Part shown: positions 8,381 through 18,799 of the stretch, piece after piece | Numbering within the stretch: position 1 is the first letter of the stretch | Layout: each line of letters starts with the position of its first letter | NCBI RefSeq assembly: GCF_026125825.1 | Contig: NZ_JAHCKK010000002.1 | Coordinates: forward strand, 124,001-188,000 | Origin: Hydrogenophaga sp. | GTDB taxonomy: Bacteria > Pseudomonadota > Gammaproteobacteria > Burkholderiales > Burkholderiaceae_C | Direction: 5' to 3' | DNA length: 64,000 nucleotides | Translations under genes and position numbers: made by a program | The notes under the pieces: generated by a model | Told to the model about the DNA's origin: nothing | What the model saw: only the letters and a program-made list of their open reading frames with translations | Databases searched by the model: none

Positions 8381-10894
8381 TCAGGGCGCGGCCGGTGGCC
8401 GCAGCTCCAGCGTCGAGCGCCACTGCGCCGGCTTCATCGTCAGCACGCGGTACCGCACCGACACCCAGGCATCGCTCATGTCGCGGTAGCGGCCCGAAAA
8501 CACATTGCCGCTCTGCCCGGTCTGGTAGATGAATCGCGAGTTGTCCAGGTCCGCGAGGTCGTAGACCGCGCGCAGGCTGGCCGCGTGGCGATTGGCATAG
8601 GGCGCGTCGGCCTTGTCCAGGTGGTACTGCCCCACGTTCACGGTGAAGGGATCGCCTCCGGTGGGGGTGCGCACATCAAAGAGCGCCGCCAGCGGTTTGA
8701 CGTTGCCAAACGGGCGGTGGGCCGAAATCGCGGGGTGGGCGTCGCCCCAGCGCCAGGCACGCAGGTCGTTGCCGTGCACCGCCTGCAGTTTGTTCAGCGC
8801 ATCCGTCAGGGCCAGGCCACTGGCCGCCGCACAACCCGCGGTGCCGCACCAGCCTGCATCGTCGCGCTCCAGGATGCCCTCCACCGCGTTGCGAAAGAGC
8901 CGCTTGCCGTACATGCCTTCGAAGCGGGCCCGCCCCAGGCGTTCGCCGACCACGCGGCGCGTGAAGGCGTCGACCCAGGCGCTGTAGATCAGCGGCGCGG
9001 CGGCATCGGCGCGCATCTCGCCCTTGAAATCGCGCAGCACGGCCTGCGCGTCGGCCGCCAGCGGGTGGTCCGACACGGCCTTTTGCAGGAAAGGCAACAG
9101 GCGCACCGTGGCGGCCGATTGCTGGTCGGCGTGCATGGCGCGGAACGAATCCAGCGTGTGTTTCGGCGTCTGCGCCAGCATGGCCTCGATGCGCTCCTGG
9201 CGGTAGGGCACAGCCCAATCCTGGGTCAGGAAGTGCGGGTAGTCCGCCGCGTGGATGCGCTGGTTGGCGGTGGCGATCCAGCCGCGCGCACCGTCGTCCT
9301 GCGGCGTCTCCTCGTAGGGCAGCCAGCCGGTCCAGTCGTAGCGCGGGTCCCAGCCCGGCGCGGGCGCGACGCCGCGGATGTCGTTCTCCGGTGCGCGCAA
9401 GGGCACACGGCCCGCAGCCTTGTAGGCAATGCGCCCGCTGCGGTCGGCCATCACCACGCTCTGCATCGGCGAGTGGAAATCGCGCAAGGCCTTCTGCAGT
9501 TCGTCGACCGATTGCGCGCGGTTCGACTCCAGGGTGGCGACCACGTTGCGGTTGTCGGCGTCCAGCGCGGTCCAGCGCAACGCGAGCACGAAGCGCTGGG
9601 TGTCCATCACCTCGCCGTGGCGCGCCTGCGCATCGCTCAGCACAGGGCCGTGGCGGGTGCTGCGCACCATGTGGCTCACGTCGGCTTGTCCCTTGACGCG
9701 GATGGTCTCCATGCGCAGGCCGAAGTTGCTCCAGGCCGGCTCACCGGTGGTCGATGGCACACGGTACTGCGCGGGGTTGGCGGGGTTGATCTGCTCCAGG
9801 TAGAGGTCCTGCACGTCCGGGCCGGTGTTGGTGAAGCCCCAGGCCACCTGCTGCGTGCGGCCAAGCACCACGAAGGGCGTGCCCGGCAGCGTGGCACCGA
9901 TCACGTCCATGCCCTTGATGCCATCGGCGTCGGGCGCCTGCAGCCGCGCGAAGTACCAGATGGCCGGCGCGCTCAGGCCCAGGTGTGGGTCGTTGGCCAG
10001 CAAGGGCATGCCCGAGGCGGTGCGCGAGCCGTTGACCACCCAGTTGTTCGAGCCCTTGCCCTCGATGTTGCCCAGTTCGTCGGCCCAGCGCTGCAGCTCC
10101 GAGCCGATCTGACCACGCGCGAAAGCCACGAGGCTGGACTCGGCCGGCGCGTCCGCCTTCGAGGTCGTCACGGGTTTGCCTCGGTAGACCCCGAGCTCCC
10201 GGTAGAGCCGGGCCAGGTCGGCCGTGGCGGCGGGCTGCTCGCCCGGGTACGGCGGGAACAGCTCCCACAAGGCCTTGGTGTCGATCGCCTCCAGCGCGGT
10301 GAACCGCGCGAACTCATTGCCCCAGTTGCCACCCAGGTCCAGCGCCATCATGAGCGACCAGGCCACGCAGTCCACCGGATCCCAGTAGCGCCCCGCGGCC
10401 GCCTCGTCGCGCGGGCTGATCCCGAGCAGCAGGAACTCTGGCGACGGCAGCTGTTCGGTGTGGGCGAAGAAGGCGTTCACGCCGTCGCTGTAGGCTTGCA
10501 AGGCTTCGCGGGCATCGGCCGGCAGGGCTTGGAGCTGCCGCTGCGCGGCGTGGCGGATGCCCAGCGTGCGCATGAGCTTGTCCGTCTCCAGCGTGGTCGG
10601 CCCCAGCACCTCGGACAAGGTCCCGCGCATGATGCGCCGGTTGAACTCCAGCTGCCAGCCGCGCTCCTGCGCGTGCACGTACCCCATGGCCATCCACGCA
10701 TCGCGAGGCTTGCCGGCCAGGATGTGCGTGACATCGCTCGCGTCGCGGTGCACCTTCACCGGCGCGGACAGCCCGGCCAGGTTGAGGCTGCCATCGGTCT
10801 TGGGCAGGCTGCGCCAGCCGTAGAAAGCGGCCAGTGCGATGGCAAGCACCACCAGCAATGACAGCAAGGCAAAGAGTCGTTTGATCCAGCGCAC
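8381..10894 (-). CDS. Penicillin acylase family protein (Ntn hydrolase)
   Basis: An 837-residue single-chain precursor of the penicillin amidase family. An N-terminal membrane/signal helix (about 5-26) is followed by the alpha-subunit region, a linker, and the autocleavage junction GKGSNNWVVNG, in which the Ser after Gly becomes the N-terminal nucleophile of the beta subunit. The beta subunit contains the usual LANDPHLGL segment. Relatives hydrolyse amide bonds in penicillins, acyl-homoserine lactones or other N-acylated compounds; the substrate is unknown. It begins with GTG at 10894, preceded by a TGGGGA ribosome-binding site. It should act in the periplasm. Confidence 0.9.
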   Translation of the reverse strand: MRWIKRLFALLSLLVVLAIALAAFYGWRSLPKTDGSLNLAGLSAPVKVHRDASDVTHILAGKPRDAWMAMGYVHAQERGWQLEFNRRIMRGTLSEVLGPTTLETDKLMRTLGIRHAAQRQLQALPADAREALQAYSDGVNAFFAHTEQLPSPEFLLLGISPRDEAAAGRYWDPVDCVAWSLMMALDLGGNWGNEFARFTALEAIDTKALWELFPPYPGEQPAATADLARLYRELGVYRGKPVTTSKADAPAESSLVAFARGQIGSELQRWADELGNIEGKGSNNWVVNGSRTASGMPLLANDPHLGLSAPAIWYFARLQAPDADGIKGMDVIGATLPGTPFVVLGRTQQVAWGFTNTGPDVQDLYLEQINPANPAQYRVPSTTGEPAWSNFGLRMETIRVKGQADVSHMVRSTRHGPVLSDAQARHGEVMDTQRFVLALRWTALDADNRNVVATLESNRAQSVDELQKALRDFHSPMQSVVMADRSGRIAYKAAGRVPLRAPENDIRGVAPAPGWDPRYDWTGWLPYEETPQDDGARGWIATANQRIHAADYPHFLTQDWAVPYRQERIEAMLAQTPKHTLDSFRAMHADQQSAATVRLLPFLQKAVSDHPLAADAQAVLRDFKGEMRADAAAPLIYSAWVDAFTRRVVGERLGRARFEGMYGKRLFRNAVEGILERDDAGWCGTAGCAAASGLALTDALNKLQAVHGNDLRAWRWGDAHPAISAHRPFGNVKPLAALFDVRTPTGGDPFTVNVGQYHLDKADAPYANRHAASLRAVYDLADLDNSRFIYQTGQSGNVFSGRYRDMSDAWVSVRYRVLTMKPAQWRSTLELRPPAAP

Positions 10895-10976
10895 GAAATG
10901 TCCCCACTGTTGTTGTCATCCCGACGGCGCGCGGGCATCCCGTGCGCCGCCTTGCGGCCTCGTCTGCCGCGCCTGC

Positions 10977-11921
10977 TTACTTCTCGATGCCGATCGGCCC
11001 GATCAGCATCTGGCCATCGACCAGCCGGAAGCGCACCGTGGGCGCGCTGAAATCGCTGAAAGGCGCGCCCATGGCGATCTCGCCATCGCTGTGCAGCAGG
11101 CACTCCTGGCGCCGCAGGGCGATCACGTTGTCGCCCGCGCCAAACCGCACCCAGGTGCCGTAGCTGCTGATGTCTTCGAGCACGTAGTTGCCCGAGCGGA
11201 TGTCGATGCTGGCGTGCATGCGAGACACGCGCGGGTCGCTCACCACGAAATCGGCCTCCGGCACGCGGCCGATCTTCATCGGCAGGTCGGTCAGGCTGAA
11301 CGCCTGCGTGGCGTCGAGCCAGGACAGCTCGAAGCCCCCGAACACGGACTCCTTCATCGGGCTCAGGGCGTGCAGGTCGGCCGGCAGCGTCAGGAACTCG
11401 GACAGCATCTCGGGCTGCCATTCGACGCGGAACACCTCGCAGGGCTCCACCCGGCCCTTGATGCGCATCGGCCCCAGGCTGCGGTTGCGCACGCCATGGC
11501 GGGGCCCGAGTTTGCGGATCACCGTGTCGGTGGCCATGATCTGCTCGGGGCCGGCCAGATCGCTCAGGCGCGAAGCCACATTGACCGCGTCGCCGAAGCA
11601 ATCGCCATCGACCACCACGACCTGGCCGCGCGCCATGCCGATCTGCATCATGAGTTTGAGGCGGTCGGGCCATTGCATAACCCGTTTGGCGTGTTCCTGC
11701 TGGATCAACACCATTGCGTCCACCGCGTTGCGGTTGTTGGCAAACGACATCAGCACGCCGTCGCCCAGCATCTTGACCACGGTGCCCCCGTTCTCCACCC
11801 CCATGGAACCAATCCACTGGGTCAGCTTGGTGACGGCCTTGGTGGCGCGGTCGTTGCCCAGTGTTTCAAACACCGAGACGCTACCCGTCAGATCCACAAA
11901 AGCAATTGTCAGTTCAGCCAT
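10977..11921 (-). CDS. Class III adenylate/guanylate cyclase with FHA domain
   Basis: A 314-residue soluble protein. The N-terminal cyclase domain (about 1-170) keeps the two metal-binding Asp residues (FVDLTGS and LGDGVL) and the transition-state motif GDAVNVASRL, so it is probably active. The C-terminal forkhead-associated domain (about 215-300) has the IGRVPEADFVVSDPRVSRMHA pattern in divergent form, a phosphothreonine-binding module. No membrane segment is present. The family makes cAMP or cGMP; the FHA domain suggests control by a Ser/Thr kinase not encoded here. It is transcribed alone, away from the AT-rich gap upstream. Confidence 0.88.
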   Translation of the reverse strand: MAELTIAFVDLTGSVSVFETLGNDRATKAVTKLTQWIGSMGVENGGTVVKMLGDGVLMSFANNRNAVDAMVLIQQEHAKRVMQWPDRLKLMMQIGMARGQVVVVDGDCFGDAVNVASRLSDLAGPEQIMATDTVIRKLGPRHGVRNRSLGPMRIKGRVEPCEVFRVEWQPEMLSEFLTLPADLHALSPMKESVFGGFELSWLDATQAFSLTDLPMKIGRVPEADFVVSDPRVSRMHASIDIRSGNYVLEDISSYGTWVRFGAGDNVIALRRQECLLHSDGEIAMGAPFSDFSAPTVRFRLVDGQMLIGPIGIEK

Positions 11922-12249
11922 ACGAGAGAAGACATATCCGCTGGATTACAACACACCACCCAGTGTGTGAATAAGTGTCGGGACACCGCTCTTGCGGGCC
12001 CCGAAACCACACGCGGGCGGCAAGAGAAAACCGCACCCGCCCCGACCCGCTTCAAGCCGCCCCTCGGAGCAGATTGTTAACGAATGCGTAAAAAGGTATT
12101 ACAAACCTCATAAAGTCAATCAAAAATCGACGATAAACATATGATTTATTTGTTGTTTTTTGAGTGCTGTCAAACATTCCCGATTGCACATCCTTGGTGA
12201 CGCGACGTATCCTGTATCCAATTAATACAAAGTCGTTGAGGCCACTTCC
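11922..12249. other. Intergenic gap between divergent genes, unusually AT-rich
   Basis: This is the only stretch over 300 bases without a gene. It separates the cyclase-FHA gene (minus) from a small unknown gene (plus). It holds a perfect inverted repeat, ACACAC (11951-11956) and GTGTGT (11963-11968), near the cyclase start. An AT-rich core at about 12072-12180 contrasts strongly with the surrounding GC. Promoters for both genes must lie here, but I cannot fix -35/-10 pairs with confidence, and I see no RNA gene. Confidence 0.6.
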
Positions 12250-12585
12250 ATGCGCTGGTTCAAACCCGGTATCCGCAACAGCATTTCCGCCCTTCTCAGC
12301 CCCGAGACGCGCAAGGACTCGCCCGAGTCCCTGGAGCCGGTGCGCGAAGCCATGCTCGCGGTGCTGGGCGAAGAAGGGGCCAAGGCCAATCCGCAGCTCA
12401 CGCGCAAGCTCAAGTACCTGCACGACGCGCATGCCCTGTGGTTCGCGCGCGCCGAGATGGTGGCGGTGCTGAGCCAGCTGCATGGCGAAGCGCTGGCGGT
12501 GCATCGCGTGCAGAGCCTTTCTCCGGTGTTCCAGGGCCTGGTGCCCAAGAGCCTGATCGACGCCGGGCGCACGCGTCGACCCTGA
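12250..12585 (+). CDS. Conserved-looking small hypothetical protein
   Basis: A 111-residue soluble protein that I do not recognise. It is predicted to be mainly helical, with a basic N-terminus (MRWFKPGIRNSISALL) and a helical middle containing ARAEMVAVLSQLHGEA. There is no signal peptide or zinc motif. Codon use matches the neighbouring genes, so it is probably real. It stands alone behind the AT-rich gap and is convergent with the LD-carboxypeptidase gene. Confidence 0.6.
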   Translation: MRWFKPGIRNSISALLSPETRKDSPESLEPVREAMLAVLGEEGAKANPQLTRKLKYLHDAHALWFARAEMVAVLSQLHGEALAVHRVQSLSPVFQGLVPKSLIDAGRTRRP

Positions 12586-12601
12586 GTACCCCGCAAGGCC
12601 T

Positions 12602-13600
12602 TCAGCCCCAGTAGATCAGGGCATCGCGCCCTTCCACCATCAGATCGATCTTGCGCCCCACGGGCAGCAGCACCTTGGTCGGCACGTGCCCGAAGGGCAG
12701 GCCGGTGAGCACCGGCGTCTTGGTGCGCGTGCGCAGCCAGTCGATCACCGTCTGCAGCTTGAAACCCCGGTCGTAGCCCGGCACCAGCTTGAATCGGTTG
12801 AACGAGCCCATCAGCACCGCCTTTTGCTGGCCGATGATCCCCGCGTTGAGCAACTGCGTGAGTTGTCGCTCGATGCGGTAGGGGTGCTCGTTCGCATCCT
12901 CGAGGAACAGGACGCCGCCCGGGATCGAAGGCAGGTACGGGGTGCCCACGAGCGCGCAGATGAGGTTGAGGTTGCCGCCCCGGCCAGCGTGGCACCGCGC
13001 AAGCAAAGCCGCGGGCGCTTCGGCGTCCTTGCCTTTGCGCGGCACAGCCTGGGCGTCCGAGGCGGGCAGCCGCCAGCCGGCACCTTCGCCATGGCCCACG
13101 AGCAGGTCGTCGAAGCAGGCTTCCATGATGTCGTCCGGCACTTCGGCTCCGAAATCCTCGCCCAGCGCCGGGCCACCCCAGGTGACGGCGCCGGTCTTGG
13201 CCAGCACCGCCATCTGCAGCGCCGTGAAGTCGCTCAGGCCCACGAACTGGGTGCCGCGTTCGATCGCCTTGGCGATCTTCCTGAAAGGCAGCTCGCCCAG
13301 GATGCGCGTGAGCCCGTAGCCTCCGCGCGATATCAGGGCGACGTCCGCGCCGCTGGCGGCAGCGCGCCCGATCGCGGCCAGGCGCGTGGCGTCATCGCCC
13401 GCGAAACGCATGTGGCTGGACAGGGCCGCCTCGTCGATCTCCACCTCATGGCCCAGCGCCTTGAGCCGCGCCACGCCACGGCGGAAGGCCGCCTTGTCGC
13501 GCACTGCGCTGGAGGGCGAGTAGATGTAGATGTGCTTGGCGCCGTGGTGGTGGCTGTGGTGGCAATCGGGGCTGCAGGCGGGCGTGTGACCGTGGCTCAT
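12602..13600 (-). CDS. ldcA: LD-carboxypeptidase (peptidase S66)
   Basis: A 332-residue S66 serine peptidase that removes the terminal D-alanine from murein tetrapeptides during peptidoglycan recycling. The nucleophile region is GLSDFTAL, the acid is the Glu of FLEDANEHPYRIERQL, and the catalytic His is in GLPFGHVPTKVLLPVG. Unusually the first 20 residues are a His/Cys-rich tail (HGHTPACSPDCHHSHHHG) that could bind metal and is not part of the S66 fold. No signal peptide, so a cytoplasmic enzyme. It lies just downstream of the tadA fusion gene in the same direction. Confidence 0.9.
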   Translation of the reverse strand: MSHGHTPACSPDCHHSHHHGAKHIYIYSPSSAVRDKAAFRRGVARLKALGHEVEIDEAALSSHMRFAGDDATRLAAIGRAAASGADVALISRGGYGLTRILGELPFRKIAKAIERGTQFVGLSDFTALQMAVLAKTGAVTWGGPALGEDFGAEVPDDIMEACFDDLLVGHGEGAGWRLPASDAQAVPRKGKDAEAPAALLARCHAGRGGNLNLICALVGTPYLPSIPGGVLFLEDANEHPYRIERQLTQLLNAGIIGQQKAVLMGSFNRFKLVPGYDRGFKLQTVIDWLRTRTKTPVLTGLPFGHVPTKVLLPVGRKIDLMVEGRDALIYWG

Positions 13601-13624
13601 GGTGTTGGGCGAAAAAGGGCTCGA

Positions 13625-15140
<1,516 letters not shown>

Positions 15141-16382
15141 ATGAACCGAGCCCCTAGCCGGCAGAACCCGCCGCGCGCCCAGCTTGTTGCCGACCGCGCT
15201 TTCGCCGCCCTCTCCCGTTTCCTTCACATCGAAGCCGTCAGCGGCGTCGTGCTGCTGCTGGCAGCCGCCGTCGCCCTGATCTGGGCCAACTCGCCCGCCT
15301 CGGCCAGCTACCACGCCATCTGGCACGCGCCACTGACGATCGGCATCGGCCCCTATGTTTCTGAGCAGTCGCTGCATTTCTGGATCAACGACGCCCTCAT
15401 GGCGGTGTTCTTCCTGGTCGTGGGCATGGAGATCCGGCGCGAGATCCACGAAGGCGCGCTGGCCAGCTTCCAGCTCGCCGCCCTGCCCCTGGCCGCCGCG
15501 CTGGGTGGCGTCCTGGTGCCCGCGCTGATCTACACGGCGCTCAACACCGACCCCACCACGCTGCGCGGCTGGGCCGTGCCCACCGCCACCGACATCGCAT
15601 TCGCCGTGGGCGTGCTGGCGCTGCTGGGCCGCTCCATCCCGGGCAACGTGCGTGTGCTGCTGCTGGCCCTGGCCATCATCGACGACATCGTGGCGGTGCT
15701 CATCATCGCTTTCTTCTACTCCGGCGGCCTGGACTTCAGCGGCCTGCTGGTGGCCGGCCTGGGCGTGGCCATGGTGCTGGGCCTGCAACAGATCGGCATC
15801 GGCTCGGCCTGGGCCTACGTCTTGCCGGGCGCCGTGCTCTGGCTGGGCCTGCTGCAGACCGGCGCACACCCCACGCTGGCCGGCGTGGTGCTCGGCCTCA
15901 TGACGCCCGTGCTGCCGGTGCGCATGCGCGGGCAGGCACCGGTGCTGCGCGTGCAGATGGCGCTGCACCCCTGGGTCGCCTACGGCGTGATGCCCCTGTT
16001 CGCGCTGGCCAACGCGGGCGTCACGCTCGACGGTGTGGACCTGGCCAGCGGCAACGCGCAGGCCGTGACCCTGGGCGTGGTGCTGGCGCTGGTGCTGGGC
16101 AAGCCGCTGGGCGTGCTTGGTGCCAGCTGGCTGGCCGTGCGCCTGGGCCTGTGCCGCCTGCCCAGCGGCGTGACCTGGTCCGGCGTGGGCCTCGTGGGCC
16201 TGCTGGCAGGCATCGGATTCACCATGTCCATCTTCATCGCCACACTGGCCTTCGACGATCCCCAATTGCTCGGCGCGGCCAAGCTGGGCGTGCTTCTGGC
16301 CTCGCTGGTGGCCGCTGTGCTGGGCTTGTCGTGGGGGTTTCTGCAGGCCTGGCGGGGCCGGCGCATCGCCCCTCTGGCATGA
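15141..16382 (+). CDS. nhaA: Na+/H+ antiporter NhaA
   Basis: A 413-residue inner-membrane antiporter with about 12 helices. The helix IV region [17 protein letters not shown] and the paired aspartates of helix V in [18 protein letters not shown] are intact; these bind and exchange Na+ or Li+ for protons. The ATG at 15141 is chosen because GGAG lies 11 bases upstream and the preceding frame overlaps the structured leader. NhaA expels Na+ and Li+ at alkaline pH. The leader suggests regulation by a riboswitch. It is divergent from the tadA fusion gene and 25 bases ahead of opgC. Confidence 0.95.
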   Translation: MNRAPSRQNPPRAQLVADRAFAALSRFLHIEAVSGVVLLLAAAVALIWANSPASASYHAIWHAPLTIGIGPYVSEQSLHFWINDALMAVFFLVVGMEIRREIHEGALASFQLAALPLAAALGGVLVPALIYTALNTDPTTLRGWAVPTATDIAFAVGVLALLGRSIPGNVRVLLLALAIIDDIVAVLIIAFFYSGGLDFSGLLVAGLGVAMVLGLQQIGIGSAWAYVLPGAVLWLGLLQTGAHPTLAGVVLGLMTPVLPVRMRGQAPVLRVQMALHPWVAYGVMPLFALANAGVTLDGVDLASGNAQAVTLGVVLALVLGKPLGVLGASWLAVRLGLCRLPSGVTWSGVGLVGLLAGIGFTMSIFIATLAFDDPQLLGAAKLGVLLASLVAAVLGLSWGFLQAWRGRRIAPLA

Positions 16383-16407
16383 TCGCGGCCTCTACTGGTT
16401 TTCCCTG

Positions 16408-17550
16408 ATGCCACACGCCCCGCAACGCCGCTGGGAGCTCGACGCCCTGCGGGGCCTGATGCTCGTCCTGATGACGCTGACCCACATGCCGACGATGTAC
16501 TCGTTGCCATCGGGTCAGCCGTTCGGCTTTGTCTCGGCGGCAGAGGGTTTCGTGTTCCTGTCGGCCTTCATGGCCGGGCGCGTCTATGGCCGCCGCGCGC
16601 GGCGCGACGGGCTGCCGGCCATGCAGGCCGCCTTCCATGAGCGGGCCCTCAAGCTCTACCTGTGCCAGCTGGGCCTGCTGCTCCTGGCGTTCACCGTGAT
16701 CGCCTGGCTGGGGGTGTTCAACCGGCAAGGGGGCGTCACCGGCCTGCTCGAGTTCTTTTTCATTGACCCGCAGGCCGCCGTGGTCGGTGCCGCCTTGCTG
16801 CTGCACAACCCGCCGCTGCTGGACATCCTGCCGCTCTACATCGTCATGATGCTGGCCAGCCCGTGGCTGCTGCGCCGGGGCCTGCAACACGGCTGGCTCG
16901 GCGTGCTCGCCGCCAGCGGCCTGCTCTGGCTGGGTGAGCAATGGGGGCTCGGCCGGGGCGTGCACGAGCTGGTCGTGGCGCTGACCGGCCTGCCCATTCC
17001 GTACAAGGACATGGGCGCCTTCCACTGGCTGGCGTGGCAGGCCCTGTGGGTGGCGGGCCTGTGCCTGGGGGCGCGCGAACAAGCCTGGCCGCGCCTGCCA
17101 GGCTGGGTGCTGGCGCCGGCGGCCGTTTACGCCGGTGCCATGCTCGCCTGGCGCCACATCGCGGGCCAGGACCCCCTGCCCTGGCTGCCCGCCGTCGGCG
17201 TGCTGCTCGACAAATGGTCGCTCGGCCCCATGCGGGTGCTGAACTTCGCCAGCGTCTTCGTGCTGCTCATGGCCTGCGGCCCCTGGCTGGTGCGTGTGCT
17301 GCCACGACTTCACGCGCTGGAGCTGCTGGGCCGGCATTCCCTCTCGGTGTTCTGCGCGCACATCGTGATCGCGCTGTTCACCCTCGCCTTCTTTGGCTCG
17401 ACCCAGGTGGTGCGCCCCTGGACCACCGACATCGCGCTGCTGCTGGCCGCCTTCGCCGGCCTGTTCGCGGTGGCCATGCTGGCGCAAGCGCGCGGGCGCC
17501 CCGGCCGGCGCCCCGGGGTGTTCTGGCGCGCGCGTTCCCAGACGCCTTGA
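16408..17550 (+). CDS. opgC: OpgC-domain membrane protein (first of two paralogues)
   Basis: A 380-residue polytopic membrane protein of about ten helices. It starts with the OpgC pattern RRWELDALRGLMLVLMTLTH and AEGFVFLSAFMAGRVYG. OpgC proteins belong to the acyltransferase-3 clan and add succinyl groups to osmoregulated periplasmic glucans. It begins 25 bases after nhaA, so the two could be cotranscribed. The next gene is a clear paralogue sharing the same motifs. No opgGH genes lie in the window, so the glucan backbone enzymes must be elsewhere or another acceptor is used. Confidence 0.85.
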   Translation: MPHAPQRRWELDALRGLMLVLMTLTHMPTMYSLPSGQPFGFVSAAEGFVFLSAFMAGRVYGRRARRDGLPAMQAAFHERALKLYLCQLGLLLLAFTVIAWLGVFNRQGGVTGLLEFFFIDPQAAVVGAALLLHNPPLLDILPLYIVMMLASPWLLRRGLQHGWLGVLAASGLLWLGEQWGLGRGVHELVVALTGLPIPYKDMGAFHWLAWQALWVAGLCLGAREQAWPRLPGWVLAPAAVYAGAMLAWRHIAGQDPLPWLPAVGVLLDKWSLGPMRVLNFASVFVLLMACGPWLVRVLPRLHALELLGRHSLSVFCAHIVIALFTLAFFGSTQVVRPWTTDIALLLAAFAGLFAVAMLAQARGRPGRRPGVFWRARSQTP

Positions 17551-17647
17551 CGGCGGGCCGCGCGCCGGGGAACTTTGCGGCGCGGCGCGCCCCCGATCAG
17601 GCATTGATTCAACCGGCAGGCACGCCGCCTGCCCCCATGCCCACGCC

Positions 17648-18799
17648 ATGAGCCAGGAAGATCGCCAGTGGGAACTGGACGCCATGCGCGGCTTGATGCT
17701 CGTGCTGATGACCCTCACCCACCTGCCCACGAAACTTGCGGACCCCCTGGGTCAGCCGCTGGGCTACGTATCGGCCGCCGAAGGCTTCGTGCTGCTGTCG
17801 GCTTACATGGCCGGGCGGGTGTACTCCGCCAAGGCCGACAGGCAAGGCGAGCAGGCCATGACCAACGCCTTCTTCAACCGCGCGCTCAAGCTCTACGCCT
17901 GCCAGCTCGCCCTCGTGCTGTTTGCCTTCACGGCCATCGCCGGCCTGGGCCTGGCGCTGCGCGAAGGCGCCGTGACCGACCTGCTCGCCTTCTTCCTCGA
18001 ACGGCCGGTCGTCGCCACGCTGAGCGCCGGCCTGCTGCTTTACAGCCCGGCGCTGCTGGACATCCTGCCGATCTACATCGTGTTCATGCTGCTCAGCCCC
18101 CTGGTGCTGCTGCACGGCCGGCAGCACGGCTGGGGCGCGGTGATGGCGCTGAGCCTCGCGCTGTGGTTCGGCGCCCAGTTCGGCCTGGGCCCGGCGCTCT
18201 ACCAGCTGGCCTTCGGCTGGTTCGACATGCCGGTGCGCTACCGCGACATGGGCGCGTTTGAAATCTTCGCCTGGCAGTTCCTGTGGACCATGGGCCTGTG
18301 GATGGGCACCGAACACAGCCGCCCGGACCACACCGCCACGCGCTTTCCCCGCTGGATGCTGCTCGCCGCCCTGGCGCTGGCGCTCAGCGCCTTTCTCTGG
18401 CGCCACGCGGTGGGCCAGACGCCCATGCCCAACGGCTCGGCGGTCAACCTGATGTTCGACAAATGGCACCTCGGGCCACTGCGCCTCGTCAACCTGCTGG
18501 CCCTGCTGGTGCTGGCCATGCATTTCGGCCCCTGGCTCAAGCGGCACCTGCCGCGCTGGCGGCCGCTGGAGACCCTGGGCAAGGCGGCCTTGCCGGTGTT
18601 CTGCGCCCACCTGGTGGTGGCCCTGCTGGCGCTGGCCGCGTTCGGCGCCACCCAACCCGCCAGACCCTGGTCGGTGGACCTGCTGATTCTGTTTGTGGCG
18701 TTCTACGCCCTGTGGGCCGTGGCCCGCGTGTCGCTGGGCCGGGACCGCCGCGCCGCAAAGCACGCCGGCCGACTCAGCCCTTCAGGTGCAGGGCGATGA
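17648..18799 (+). CDS. OpgC-domain membrane protein (second paralogue)
   Basis: A 383-residue paralogue of the preceding protein, aligned over its whole length: QWELDAMRGLMLVLMTLTH, AEGFVLLSAYMAGRVYS, PALLDILPIYIVFMLLSP and VRYRDMGAFEIFAWQ each have a match in the first copy. It begins at ATG 17648 after a 97-base gap. The divergence suggests an old tandem duplication and perhaps different acyl donors or acceptors. Its 3' end overlaps the convergent SGNH hydrolase stop by 26 bases. Confidence 0.85.
   Translation: MSQEDRQWELDAMRGLMLVLMTLTHLPTKLADPLGQPLGYVSAAEGFVLLSAYMAGRVYSAKADRQGEQAMTNAFFNRALKLYACQLALVLFAFTAIAGLGLALREGAVTDLLAFFLERPVVATLSAGLLLYSPALLDILPIYIVFMLLSPLVLLHGRQHGWGAVMALSLALWFGAQFGLGPALYQLAFGWFDMPVRYRDMGAFEIFAWQFLWTMGLWMGTEHSRPDHTATRFPRWMLLAALALALSAFLWRHAVGQTPMPNGSAVNLMFDKWHLGPLRLVNLLALLVLAMHFGPWLKRHLPRWRPLETLGKAALPVFCAHLVVALLALAAFGATQPARPWSVDLLILFVAFYALWAVARVSLGRDRRAAKHAGRLSPSGAGR

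Noticed and set aside
8585-10861. 758-codon plus-strand frame opposite the penicillin acylase gene
   Set aside because: No recognisable domain, and the sense-strand product is a complete Ntn hydrolase.
11951-11968. ACACAC/GTGTGT repeat as a regulatory site
   Set aside because: Six-base arms of a simple repeat are weak evidence; recorded only as part of the intergenic description.
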